A stretch of 64,000 nt of DNA from positions 3,175,725-3,239,724 of the forward strand of contig CM034129.1 of the NCBI GenBank assembly GCA_019914995.1, written 5' to 3'. The notes under the pieces were generated by a model that saw only the letters and a program-made list of their open reading frames with translations, did not search any database and was not told where the DNA came from. This document shows, piece after piece, positions 1 to 11,100 of this stretch. Position numbers and translations under genes: made by a program. Every line of letters starts with the position of its first letter. Within the stretch, counting starts at the first letter, position 1. This stretch comes from Acanthochlamys bracteata. Lineage: Eukaryota; Streptophyta; Magnoliopsida; Pandanales; Velloziaceae.

Positions 1-1812
1 GCTTAAATAAAAGGTATAATCAAGTTAGAGTTTTCATGTTTTACTATAAATTGTTGGACAGAGAATGTTTAAGGTAGGTGGTTAAAAACAGCATGTTTGC
101 TATTCTTTGTTGGAGATGTTGGTGTTTGTCTTTAGAGTGCCTCGTCGAGTTAAACATTCATTCAAAAGATGCATGAGCAGTGAGATGGATTGGATAGATG
201 GACTGCCTTGTCACATAGAGTGCATTGCATGAAATGTAGATAGCATACCTATTTGCATGCGTTGGTTACAAGGTAGAAACTCATATTAATGACTACCTGC
301 TATTTAAGCCATACTTCATTGCATGAACGATTAATAGGATAAGCTTTTATAAGCTTTAACAATATGATAGAAGCTTTCAATGCCATATGATGCCTAACAT
401 GCATTGCTATGCATGAAAAGTATACATGATAACCTTTTGCACATATTGAGTATATTAAGAAAACTCTTAATGACATCCATATGATCGCAGTTATCACTAA
501 TGTCCAGGAAATAAAAAAGGTGAGCTTCTGAACTTTCAGGGGTGTTATGTTTTCCAGTTCTTTCCTTTATTAGTAGCTATCCGTAAAGGTCCCTGCTATC
601 TGGAGAGAGAAAAAAAAACTCTTCTAGATGTCTGAAAGTAGCTGCTTTTTATGGAAGATAATAGAAGTTGTTATTGTTGAATTGCATAGAGATATTGTCA
701 TTGCCATCCGTTAGTTTTGTCTCAGTAAAGTGGATTAATGGAATCTTATTTCTGGTTTTACTACTGGTGGCACAACATGATCTGAAATATGTGCATTATT
801 GTATGAGACACATTGATAAGTATAAAAACACTGCAAATCTACAGCTATCAGTCAGGAGTTGCTAGGCTGATGGCTTTTGCATAAGATGCATGCGCCTATG
901 ATACTTCATCACTGTGAGTATCATAAAGGCATATTGTTTCAATGATCTTGAAAGCCTATTAATATGCTAATGCCAGTCAAGAAATCATTAAGGTCAAGTT
1001 TCATATTATATCTTACTTAAAAACTCTAATTGGATATTGTAAGGGTTTCTATAATCAAACTCGGTTGGGACCTTGTTGTCAGATGTTTTTTTTTTTACTA
1101 TTTACATCGCTGGAAAATTGATGAAAGGAACAAGCCTCCCCTAGAAATGTTGCTTCATCGGATTCTTCTTCAAGTTTTTGTTCAATTACATTAAATGTGG
1201 TCAGAAGTTTCCGCGGATGAAACTAATTGATCTCCTACTTTTTCATGCCTATAGTATAGAGTCATGCCGATTTCATGATTTTAGATGTAGAAATTATTCT
1301 AAATAAAATGCTGAGGACTATGAAGAAATTAAAGTGAATGGAACCATCTCTTCTTTGTACATCATAAGAGGAAGCTATGAAGAGATAGAGAGTTGAATGT
1401 TAATCCTGATATGAATCATTACGTTTAGGAGTTATAGAATCTATAGCTTATCTCTGAAGAATTATGTACTTCCTATTTGCAGTATTGTTTATTGTAATGG
1501 GATGCTATTTTTATTAGTTAACCTTTATATTTACTTGCTTTTTCTTATTAGTCAGTGGTCAAAATAACTATTGCGATTGTGAACTATCTCTCTTTAAGCG
1601 CCTTATATATGAACTTATACTAGCAATGGTCTTATTGGTTAGCCATTTTATTTAGTATTAAACTCTGTGCGGCGAGCATTATCTGGACAGATTTGAGTAA
1701 AACAAACATGACAATTGGCCTTGTCGCCATGTTTGTTTGTGCTTATATTCAAATGTATATTTTCACTAAAGCTATGAATTACCTAGTCAATTTGATGTCC
1801 TTGGCTTTCCAG
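1..1812. other. Non-genic stretch upstream of prefoldin remnant
   Basis: I see no recognisable coding exon. Short open frames of about 65 codons occur on both strands but none resembles a known protein. The last bases before 1813 read like a plant 3' splice site (pyrimidine-rich, ending in AG), so part of this stretch may be decayed intron of the prefoldin copy that follows. The upstream prefoldin exons were looked for and not found. Confidence 0.6.
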
Positions 1813-2068
1813 GAACTGAATGAAAGTTTAGAGGATGCTGGAAACGAGTTGATACTATCTGATGAGGATATGATGAGGTTTCAGATTGGGGAGGTTTTCG
1901 CCACATGCCTGGGGAAGAGGTTGAGAGCAGGATAGAGAAGATGAAAGATGATGCTAGCAAGGATCTAGAAAGATTGGCGGAAAAAAGGAATAGGTTCTTG
2001 CTCAGATGGCCGGGCTCAAGAAGATTTTGTACGGAAAGTTCAAGGACTCCAACTTGGAGGAGGATTAG
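1813..2068 (+). pseudogene. PFD4: Prefoldin subunit 4 pseudogene (5'-truncated, two frameshifts)
   Basis: Prefoldin subunit 4 is a coiled-coil subunit of the cytosolic chaperone that hands unfolded actin and tubulin to the CCT chaperonin. The stretch encodes its C-terminal half: [14 protein letters not shown] and FQIGEVF in one frame, then [14 protein letters not shown] and DLERLAEKRN in a second, then QMAGLKKILYGKFKDSNLEED and a stop in a third. Each frame change fits loss of a single base, near 1900 and near 2000. The first homologous codon follows directly on an AG at 1811-1812, as at a normal exon start, so this looks like a truncated genomic copy and not a retrocopy. The N-terminal helix is absent upstream. 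With two frameshifts and no 5' end it cannot make the normal protein. Confidence 0.85.
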
Positions 2069-3076
2069 GATCATGACTAATGAATTAACCATGCTATTGA
2101 CTGCGTATGGTGTCTTACTAGATGAATTAAACGATTTCTTTCTCAAGGTGAGGCCATATAGTGCTGATGGTGTTGTGAATTTTAAGAGCGTCCGTTTTAA
2201 TCTAGAAACGGGCTATGAATTCACCGCAGGTGCGCTTACTCATTGCTCTCATATTGCGCTACTTTTTGGTCGTCAGGTGTGAAATTGTTCTGTGAATTGC
2301 GAACGTCTACTATATTCGGAGATATTGGCGTTAAATTGTTTCAGCATTGGTACGGTTTTAATTGATCAGGTCAAAAATAGTATTATTCATGCTTAGTTAG
2401 AAACCCGGGAGGTAACTTTACAGAAAGTGATTTACAAAAAAAAAGATTAATTATAAAGAATGAGTTATATATTATAAAAAATATAAGAACTAAAGAAAGT
2501 AATCTTTTGGTGAAAATAAATTGCTTTAGGATTATGTAAAAGCCTAAGAAAGTCTAACCAAGATACATAATTTTGGACACAGCGTTCAATTTTCTCCGTA
2601 AAAGTAGTCTACTCAAAAGTTATATTTCTAGTTCGGTCTTGAATTTCCTGTAATTTTTACGGAATATATTTAAAAACGTTTCGTAGTATTTATAGAAAAT
2701 ATTTTTTAAAATAAAAAATATTTTTATTTTATTTTTAATTAAAAAATCATAAGAATAAAATAAAATTTTTTTTATTTTTTAAATTTAAAATAAAATTTTA
2801 AAATATTATATAAACTTTATTAAAAAATATGAAGTTAAAAAATTAGTAAGTGTTTTTTTAAACGCATAGCCAAATTCATCCAATAATAGGAAACTAAAGA
2901 AAGGAAAATTTTTATTGAAGTGAATCCGCACCATAAGTCTGTCGTCTCCTGTTCAAATGGGAAAATTTTGAGTCATTTTTCTTCAGATTCTTCCTCTACA
3001 TATAAAATTTGAAGCCCAGAATTAACTTCCCAACAAAAAAGAAAAGTATATCAAACCCGTTTTCTTCGAAATTGTT
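2069..3076. other. AT-rich spacer
   Basis: No gene seen. From about 2640 to 2870 the sequence is nearly pure A/T with runs such as TTTTATTTT and AAATATTT, like the AT-rich miniature elements found elsewhere in the window. The rest is ordinary spacer leading into the E2F-containing promoter. Confidence 0.6.
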
Positions 3077-3105
3077 TTTCCCGCCAAAAAGACATACTTC
3101 CCGCC
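3077..3105 (+). promoter_or_regulatory. Two E2F binding sites, probable MET1 promoter
   Basis: TTTCCCGCCAAA at 3077-3088 matches the canonical E2F consensus exactly, and TTCCCGCC at 3098-3105 is a second site 21 bases downstream. Paired E2F sites mark S-phase and DNA-replication genes in plants. Maintenance methyltransferase genes are a known class of E2F/RBR targets. A TATATTA-like stretch near 3171 and a CT-rich leader follow about 100 bases downstream. Assignment to MET1, whose coding exons begin at 11101, is inference. Confidence 0.6.
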
Positions 3106-3169
3106 ACACGGCTAAGCCTAAAAAGATCCTTGGATTCACAATCAATACTCGCCTTGCTCTATTCGCCCC

Positions 3170-3283
3170 CCTATATTACTAATTTCACCTTTTTTTTGTA
3201 AAACTCTCTCTCTCTCTCTCTCTCTCTATCGATGTCTCTCCAGCGGAGATCAACCGCCGCCGCTCTCTAGGTCTCAACTATAG
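3170..3283 (+). other. MET1: Probable non-coding first exon of MET1
   Basis: A CT-rich leader (3203-3227) and a GC-rich segment with GCCGCCGC are followed by a good splice donor, ATAG then GTTAGT at 3284. An ATG at 3232 opens only a 12-codon frame that ends at TAG (3268-3270), so it would be an upstream ORF and not the protein start. No other gene begins nearby on this strand. The pairing with the MET1 exons 7.8 kb away is inferred from the E2F sites and the absence of another candidate. Confidence 0.45.
3203..3227. repeat. (CT)n microsatellite in leader
   Basis: An uninterrupted CT dinucleotide run, typical of plant 5' leaders. A second CT run lies at about 3833-3857, inside the presumed intron. 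Confidence 0.9.
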
Positions 3284-6200
3284 GTTAGTTTGTAGTTGCT
3301 GTTTGATTGACGATCGTTGATCTTTTTTTCTTTTGTGGAGTTTGTTTAGGGCTTTGCTTGTTTTGATGAATTGTTCTAGAGCCACTTTCATCTGTGTTTT
3401 TCATTGATGCTTGTTTTTATTCTTTTCATTCATGTTATTGTTTCCATTTGATTTAGAGTAATTTCTATCGCGTATAGGGAGTTTCTGTCGCGTATAGGGA
3501 ATTTGCTAGTTGATGAAATAGATTTTCCCCTCTTTTTTCTGGGGCTATATATGTGTTGTCTATGATTATGGGTTCGTTGCTTGCTGTGGAGTTCTGTTTG
3601 GGAAAATGATCAGCAAGCGAGGCTGTTATCCCGGTCTAATGAAGTTTTCAGCAATCTTTCTCTCTACTTTTTTTCTTTTTTTTTGGTTCAAAAAACAGAG
3701 ATTGAGTATGGCAATGATTGGGAAACGGTATAAAGTTCTTGCAATTCTTGGCAAACACTTTGTTCGCTCAATCCTAGCGATTACCACAGAATTTGTCGAC
3801 TTCCCAAATCCCTGATCCGAGAGATACTGCAACCTCTCTCTCTCTCTCTCTCTCTCATATGATTGAAGGAAATTGAGCAAATGTCTTTTTTATCATTCAT
3901 ATTTTAACAATTGATAGGTTGCTTTTATACTTCAAATGTGGGGTATTTTGAGTTTTTCAATTGCTTTAAATATTGACTGGTTGCCTGTATGTGGCGTTTA
4001 GGATTACATATGATCGTGATAGACTATGTTGCGTGCTGGATTGTGCAAACATTTACAACATTGGTGCACTCTTTAGCGGTTACTTTTGTATTCTAACAAG
4101 TACCATGGCATCTTCCTTCTATGTGTAATCGCTAGAATGATAAAAATACGATTGCATTTGTCTAATAAAGAAACAACTAGCAGAAGATCTCCATAGACTT
4201 CAGCAAACAAATACCATGAAATTAATGTGTCTAGTGGTAAACCATACAACTCATCTAGATACTTTGGAGCAAGCTGTCTGTGGTGTTGAACAGAAGCTCC
4301 ACATTGTTCTTAAATGATACTGCTAGTATTGATTTCTTGTATCATCACACTCTTACCTATTCAAATAATATCTTTCATCAGTGTTGCTCTAGATTTGGGA
4401 GGGACACCTTATAGAATCCTTCATTGCTGCTTGGATTGGCTTGGAATTTTACATTGCAGAGGCACCTATGGCAAGGGATATGTACTCGACAACTTCTATG
4501 GGTTTGACTCTAGAGATGTTATTTATGATATTTCACATATAATTTTATGGCTTCCTTTCGTATCTGCCAAAATTGAATACCGCTTTCATGTAGATAGCTG
4601 CTTTTGGTAATTTAGTTGTTAAAGTTTTTCTTTGAGAAGTTTGATTATCATCCTATATTTATTGTATCAGTAAGGAGTTTTGCTTTGGTGAAGTGTAACT
4701 CCAAGGTATTGTGATGAAGTGTAACTCCTAGGTATTGTGTCACTAGTCACTAGCATTTTTAGGGCATTGTCTCTTCAAAAAGCAAATAGATAATGAGTTT
4801 CTAATTTAAACCCTTAATAATTAGCCTTCCTTAATTGAGACCACATTAGAGCTCGTTTACTACAACATTAATGCAAATGTTTGACTAGACTCCGCTTGTG
4901 CAATGATTGATGATTATATGTTGTATTTTGTAACTAATAGTAGTTTTGCTATGTCCTTGTCAATATTCACTAAAGTTTCTGATATTTCTTATCTGAGAAA
5001 CTCTTTCATAGGTGAGAAATTTACATGTTTAGGGAAAGAAATTTGATAGATAAGAATCCTATGGTGATAATGTTTGATGTCATTCTCTTGAAGTTGTCCT
5101 TTTTGACCAAAATGTTTGGTTAAGCTGCTGCCGTGGTTTGCAATACTTTTTGTTGACCATCAAAACTTATGTTTACTTGCCTTTTTGCAAGCAGTGATTG
5201 CCTAAAATAACAGGTATATGTTGTCTAGGTTACCACAGTTATACTGGAAAGTTCTTAGGCTAGTTTGTGTAAATACGAACTTCATCTTATGCCATAAACT
5301 ATCATATGCAATCAAAAGTGTGGGCATAGGATTAAATAGTATTTTGAATACAGTGAAGTAGTATATCATTAGATGTGAATAACTTGCTATTTAAAAGTGA
5401 TGAATATAATCTCTGAAATGTTCAAATAACCCTTTCTAGTTGTGATGCAACACTGCATTTTCAGATAAGTTATGTTTTTACAGATTTATAATTGAAAGCT
5501 ATGGCGATGTAACTTAAATTATGAACAAGCATGCTTATTAATTAGTTTTCCTTTATGTGACTGATGTTTTTTCTCTATGTCCCATCTAATTTTGCAATAT
5601 TGCTATTTATTACAACTCGCTGCCACATTATCATGTGGTTATGACTAGGATTTTCATCGGCGTTCGAATTTTACACTCGATCAATGTGGACACACTGGTG
5701 AAGAATGGTGTATAAACGCCATTTAGTTTGTTCTTCTCCTTGTTTTCCTGTTTAGTAAATCAGTGTTCATGAGATTTGAAACCCCAACATGCTTTTTGGT
5801 GAGTGGATGCCCTGCCACCCACCCCTTGGGTGGTTGGCCTTACTCTTTTTAGTCTATCACTTTAGACATTGTATGGTTATTTCAAGAAACAACAGACTCA
5901 TGTAGCCTTTCACATGCTGACCAGATCCATGTTTATCACTTAATCTTGCATCCTACACTGTATTTCCTTTTGTTATATGATATATTTGAGGAACTGTTTG
6001 ATGGAATTCTTTTATGACGTATTATTTTATGCTTAGGTTCTTTGGATGCTTGTCTTGTGATTGGTTTCTCGTTGATGGTATAATTGCTTTGCTTGTCTTA
6101 ATGTTGTTTTATAGCATTTAGGCAATTTTTGTTTAGTAATATTACACTGAAGTCATAAGCTTTTGTTATGCATATGAAAGATTTTGAAACACCAATTTTA

Positions 6201-6973
6201 ACACCATTTTTGAAGTGTTAAACCATCAACCGTACGAAAGATGTGGCTGAAACTGATAGCTAACCTTTGGTGCATGAGGCTACAATGTTTGTGGGAGTGA
6301 ACTAAGCAACATTTCATAAGACAAACTAGTAAATGCCTACATAAAACAAAGGAGCTCTTCCATTTTAATGGAACTATTGCTATGCTGTTAAACTAATTTC
6401 CAAGTCATGCCTGGTATGCTAAAAATTGTTGTCAAACTTATTTTTAATGTTGTGAAATTGTGTTGATAATATGACCTTTTAGAAGAATTTGAAGTTTGTT
6501 AGCCCATGATTCTTTGTTTGACCACTAATACACAAGGCTTGGAGTATGAAATAGATAGTAATTTGTTAGACGGCCACTTGAAATGCCGAAGAAGCAATGC
6601 CTTTTTTGTAGGTATATCTCAAACAAAGGCAAAACTAGTTATTATATCAAGACCATTGTTATCTCAGGCCTCTTGGAGGGAGTTTTTTAGGATTTTAAGA
6701 ACATATTATCGCTGAATAAGGCAGTATTGATGTATTTCTTAAGTGGTCTAGAGGGGCTAAATGCGTATAGCATTATGAAATCACCTATTGCATGATGTAT
6801 AGGAAAATGGAGCTGATACCCTATACCTGCAAAACCATGTGTACTCACTGGGGATGGGAAACTTTACCTCAAGTGGAGATTGGGATGGGGCAGGTATAGT
6901 AATTTCCATAACCCTCCGATGCATTCTTTAATGGGTTTAAAGAGTAAGGACGCATGGAAATGAATGGGAATGA

Positions 6974-7490
6974 TCAAGGTTATCAAAATCCTGATTTAAA
7001 TCTTAAATCCTATGATTTTACGATTTTATTTCACCAAAACGATTCCAATTTCAAGTAAAATATTTTTTGAGTAAAATCTCATCCGTATTTCGATTTAAAT
7101 TTTAATATCGGTAAGATCTCGATTTTTTTAATGATTTTATACGATTTTATTTTTGAAGAAAATTTTGTAATTAACTAGAGTCTTTTGTAAAATTTTAGAG
7201 AGTTTTCTATAAAATTTAAGAAGATTTTCTAGAAAAGTGTAATTTTGAGGAATTTTTTATAAAATATAGAGTGATTTTTATAAAAAAAATTTAAAAGAAT
7301 TTTATTTTTTTAAAAAATGTACTAAAAAATATTAGAAATTTTTTAATAAAAAATTCTTAATAGTATTAAAAAGAATTATTTATAAAATTTATTGGTATGT
7401 AAAATTTTATGATTTTATTTTAAAATCTTGATTTTACGATTCTATTCAAACGAAACGATTCTACCTAAAATTTCAATTTTGACAACGTTA
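6974..7490. mobile_element. MITE-like element with 7-bp flanking repeat
   Basis: This is an AT-rich, non-coding 517-bp element. Its ends are imperfect inverted repeats: GTTATCAAAAT near the left end and the reverse complement GTTGTCAAAAT near the right end. It is flanked on both sides by GGAATGA (6967-6973 and 7491-7497), consistent with a target-site duplication. Subterminal ACGATTTTAT and AAACGATTC motifs recur at both ends. The superfamily is not certain, since 7 bp is shorter than the usual 8 bp for hAT or 9 bp for Mutator. Confidence 0.6.
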
Positions 7491-8881
7491 GGAATGAATG
7501 TTTCCCTTTTCTAGCTTTTGGTTAGTGAAAACTTTGTTTTGATTCCCTTTCCAACTCATTATTATCTAAGATAGTTGATTCCAGTTTTCCCATCTAATTC
7601 TTTTCATTTTGAATTTTATCATAATTATCCATTATTTGATTTTGTTCCATTTTCTCTCTCCTCCTTTCACGTTATATCTATTACTTCTCCATGGCATAAC
7701 AATTTAAATATTAAATCATTTATATAAAACGTATATAGTTCTAAATCATTTTGAACTTGTAAATTTGACGTCAAACAATGGATTTGAAACTAATTCTAAC
7801 TAATTTAAGCATATCGTATCCTTTTCAATTCTAGTGTATTTGGTAAACATATTGGGAGTTATACGTATCTTGTAATATAACATCACCCGCAACTAAAAGC
7901 TTTTGTAGTTTGCTTTGTTTTGAGACTATAAAGGGGATATTATATAGTTAATCAGGCAAAATAAGGAGACATTCAGGTATCACTTGATGTAAATTGGAAT
8001 CATTAGATGGTTGAAAATGAATCATAACCACTGCATCAATAGTTTCCTTACTTTTGGGGCCTTTTATTAGAAGCATATTGCAGTAAGTTCTTATAAGGTT
8101 GTTTTATGTGCACTCCAAATTTTATAGTTGTGTATAAGTGGCATGATATTTCTGAACAAACAATCTGCTATAGGTTTATATACTCCATTTCAAGATAGAA
8201 CATTCATGTTATATAATGAGGGATCATCATATCCTAATCTTCAAAAATATTGCACCAAGTTTTGTTTATTAGCAACAAGTAAAAAATTATACAAATGCCT
8301 ATAGTAAAATATGTAACATATACCTTTTAAGTTATGATATTGCCATTTGAATAGACTTTATTCATTATTACCATTTGAAGATGTTCTTAAGTGTACTACT
8401 AAATGGAACAATTTTAGAGCTTAAAAGGATCGATGTGCGTAATAGAAGTCTGCAATCTTTGGTTTCTATAGCTCCCATATGTAACATATTTTGAAAAAGC
8501 TATATATTGCAATAAGAATGCTGCGTTAATGCAACATGGTTTCTATAAGTATTAACATACTCTAGTTTTCAAAATGGTTAGTCTCTACTATAATATTACC
8601 ATTTCTAAACTTGTCAATAAAACTCTGCATCTGCAAAAAGCTAACAATCTTGACAGACTAAAACATGATTGGTGAAACCAAGCTTTTACCAATCCCTTTA
8701 ACTCTCCCCCTTCTATCTGTAATTCCATGCAACATTACTCTGTTTCATCTCTTTCTACCTACCAATTTCTAAATTAATGATAGAGAAAATGGTTATCTGA
8801 AGGCTTGGCCCTATTCGCTTGGTTTTGCATCTAGTAGATGGAAGGAGATATGAGGTGCGAACGGGTCCTAAAGAAACCTTG

Positions 8882-9325
8882 CTAGATCATCAGAAAATTA
8901 AATTCTTTCATCCGTTCTTTTCAGATAGTAGATAGGTTCCAGATCCATAGATCCTAACAAAATTATTAGTCTACATCCATTAAAAATCTGCTCCCATCAT
9001 CTCCTCTAAATACCAAATTTGAAAATCGCAAAGTCTATTTTAGCGCAAAGGTTTTAACGGAAGTAGTTTCAAGGAAATAAATCTTGAAATTAGAAAGAGC
9101 TCAAATATTGAGGGTTCTTCGATGGTCTTGTAATGTATTCTGTCCTCGATACCAAATAAGATGAATCTATCCATCTATTGGGTAGAGGGTTTATAGTAAG
9201 CAGACATTGGCTAGTCATCGACAAGCTCCACCTTGCTGATTTTGATGTAGACAGATTTTGAGCAGTGAATTGTCTCATTGACTTAATTTTCTTCCTCTAG
9301 CAACAATGATGCAATTTGTTTTATT
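8882..9325 (-). pseudogene. MET1: Antisense MET1 fragment (decayed copy of MET1 exon segment)
   Basis: Read on the minus strand, this stretch follows the first large MET1 coding exon colinearly over about 440 bases, corresponding to 12047-12535. Shared strings include GTCTACATCAAAAT (9239-9252 against 12132-12145) and GAGGAAGAAAATT (9285-9298 against about 12069-12081). Also visible are counterparts of the segments coding [33 protein letters not shown] and IKEWMIEF. There are several in-frame stops and indels. I judge similarity by eye at roughly 70 percent, so it is an old non-functional copy. It covers part of the second replication-foci-targeting domain. No adjoining MET1 exons in the same orientation were found with confidence on either side. 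Confidence 0.85.
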
Positions 9326-9611
9326 GCCCTAAGGTAGATGGCACCTCTCGGTCCTCTCCTACATCATAGAACCACATTTACTTCAAGAATGCAATGGATA
9401 AGCATCAAGTAGCAATCAACTCTCATCGTCTCCTATTGTAGTTCCTGATACACGAATTGTTCAACTTTAGGACAAGTTTTCTCTTGAAGTAGCTCCAAAT
9501 GAACCTAAACTTGGCTCTCCTTTGGTACCTAAATTACTTGTTTTTTTTAATGGTTTTGCATTGAGGTATGTTTATTTTTGTTAAAAAGTTCTCTTTTGCT
9601 AAAGTGATGTC

Positions 9612-10190
9612 AAATAACCTATTTTTGGTATACTTCAAAACATCTGTTGGAGGTTGTTAGTCTTTTTGGTATACCTTCCCTTCTTACTTGTCGTAAAGGT
9701 CATGTTTGCATTGCATTATATCCATCTATGCTTCTGTATTAGCTGATGTTTGAATAAATAACTGCACCATATGTGCCTATTGCATGTTGTGTAGTAGAAG
9801 CACTTTTAAGCACTTGCTAACATAAGTCCAAGTACATCTACAACCGATATCTACTTTTTATTTAAGTAATAGTTACAAAACATAGAATATTTCTTTCCTA
9901 TTTATTAATCTATTTTTGGCATATTGCCATATTTCAAGGCATTCTACAGCATTATTTAATTGTTGTTAACATTTTTTGTATTGCCTTGTCTTGTTGCGTC
10001 ATCATAAAGGCCATGATTATGTTTCATTGTTCCCTTCATGCTTCTGTATTGATTGAAATTTTTAATGAATAAACATATGGAACTACTGCATGCCAACAAG
10101 TGCTTCGGACCACTTGCTAACAGAACTACATGTGCATATACATTGGATATATTCTTTTTGTTTTAAGTAACAACCATTATTTCTTTTCTA
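9612..10190. repeat. Diverged tandem duplication (~300-bp unit)
   Basis: Two diverged copies lie end to end, about 9612-9905 and 9905-10190. They share, in order, CTATTTTTGG, TAAAGG then CATG, CATGCTTCTGTATT, GAATAAA, CACTTGCTAACA and a T-rich stretch before AAGTAA. Neither copy codes for anything recognisable. Confidence 0.65.
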
Positions 10191-11100
10191 TCGCATGATG
10201 CTTCTCTAGTGCTTATATGGCAGGCTTAAATGATTCATACTAAAAGAACGCGCTAATATAAATTACTTTGAACTTGTTTCATGTAGATTTATCTTTTAAT
10301 CAATCATGAAAGCCACCATGTTTGCATTAAACATTAACATGCACCACAAGATAGGTTATGTAAGAGAATCGCTGCACCTTAAGTTCCTCATGCTCCTATG
10401 CTGAACTTCTATCCTCAACTCGTGTAAGTATGTTGCTCGGATTTTTACGCAGATTGGAATAAGATGATTTAACCAGATCCATTACGGAGTAAGAAATTAG
10501 CCTATCGATGCTTGAAAATGTTACCTTTGTGATCCTACGGACTATACTACAACTTGACAAGTAATTACGCTGTGTAGGTTCATATGTATAACAATATGCC
10601 ATTTCTGTTAATAAATCCTTAATGAATTGTTATGTACTCTTCTAGCACATAGCCTTTTCTTTCTAATTTGTGCTTTGTTTATTATAAGACTGGATGCTGA
10701 AACATTCTGTATGACAACCTCCTCTGTGGAGTATGCTCCTAGTGCTCTCTGTTTGTATGGTTACTAGTCAGGAAAATGTCAAATCTTTTGTCTTGAGAAT
10801 TATGCATGTTTAGTAATCTGAGTGTGCTTTTTAATTTTGAATCTTATCTCATCTTCTTTTTTGTTACCCCCAATAATGCAATTAAGATATGATGAATTCC
10901 AATTTAACTGCATATTTTGTCATCTGGTGTTTGTGTGTCTGTGTGTGTCTGTCTATGTGTGTCTGTGAAATTTCCTTGTAATAGCCCCTCTTTTGTCCAG
11001 TTCAGCTACTGCATTTCTTTCAACATAGAGGGTAACTGTAGTTGCTTTTCTAGTACAGTTCATTGTCTAGGCTTTTACAGTGAAGTATGCTCTCTTTCAG

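Larger units (their letters stand above)
3284..11100 (+). other. Presumed long first intron of MET1
   Basis: The stretch runs from a good donor at 3284 to the acceptor TCTCTTTCAG at 11091-11100. It contains a direct repeat around 3462-3502, a 26-base tandem duplication near 4688-4739 (GTGTAACTCC twice), a MITE-like element at 6974-7490, an antisense fragment of MET1 at 8882-9325, a diverged tandem duplication at 9612-10190 and a GT-rich tract near 10926-10970. Open frames here (for example 4314-4610) match nothing I recognise. The short exon carrying the initiator ATG must lie within this span but I could not place it. An intron of this length would be unusual, and a second promoter inside it is possible. 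Confidence 0.4.

Noticed and set aside
5655-5700. GTTCGAAT string suggesting a tRNA T-loop
   Set aside because: No matching acceptor or anticodon stem around it. No tRNA was supported anywhere in the window.
8720-8760. Possible continuation of the antisense MET1 copy (minus-strand ATGTTGCATGG resembling the exon end at 12552-12562)
   Set aside because: The match is too short and separated by unrelated sequence, so I ended the fragment at 8882.
10917-11100. N-terminal extension of MET1 with a Val/Cys/Ser-rich start
   Set aside because: It translates a GT-rich intron tract and starts at TTG. A good 3' splice site ends at 11100 and homology begins right after it.
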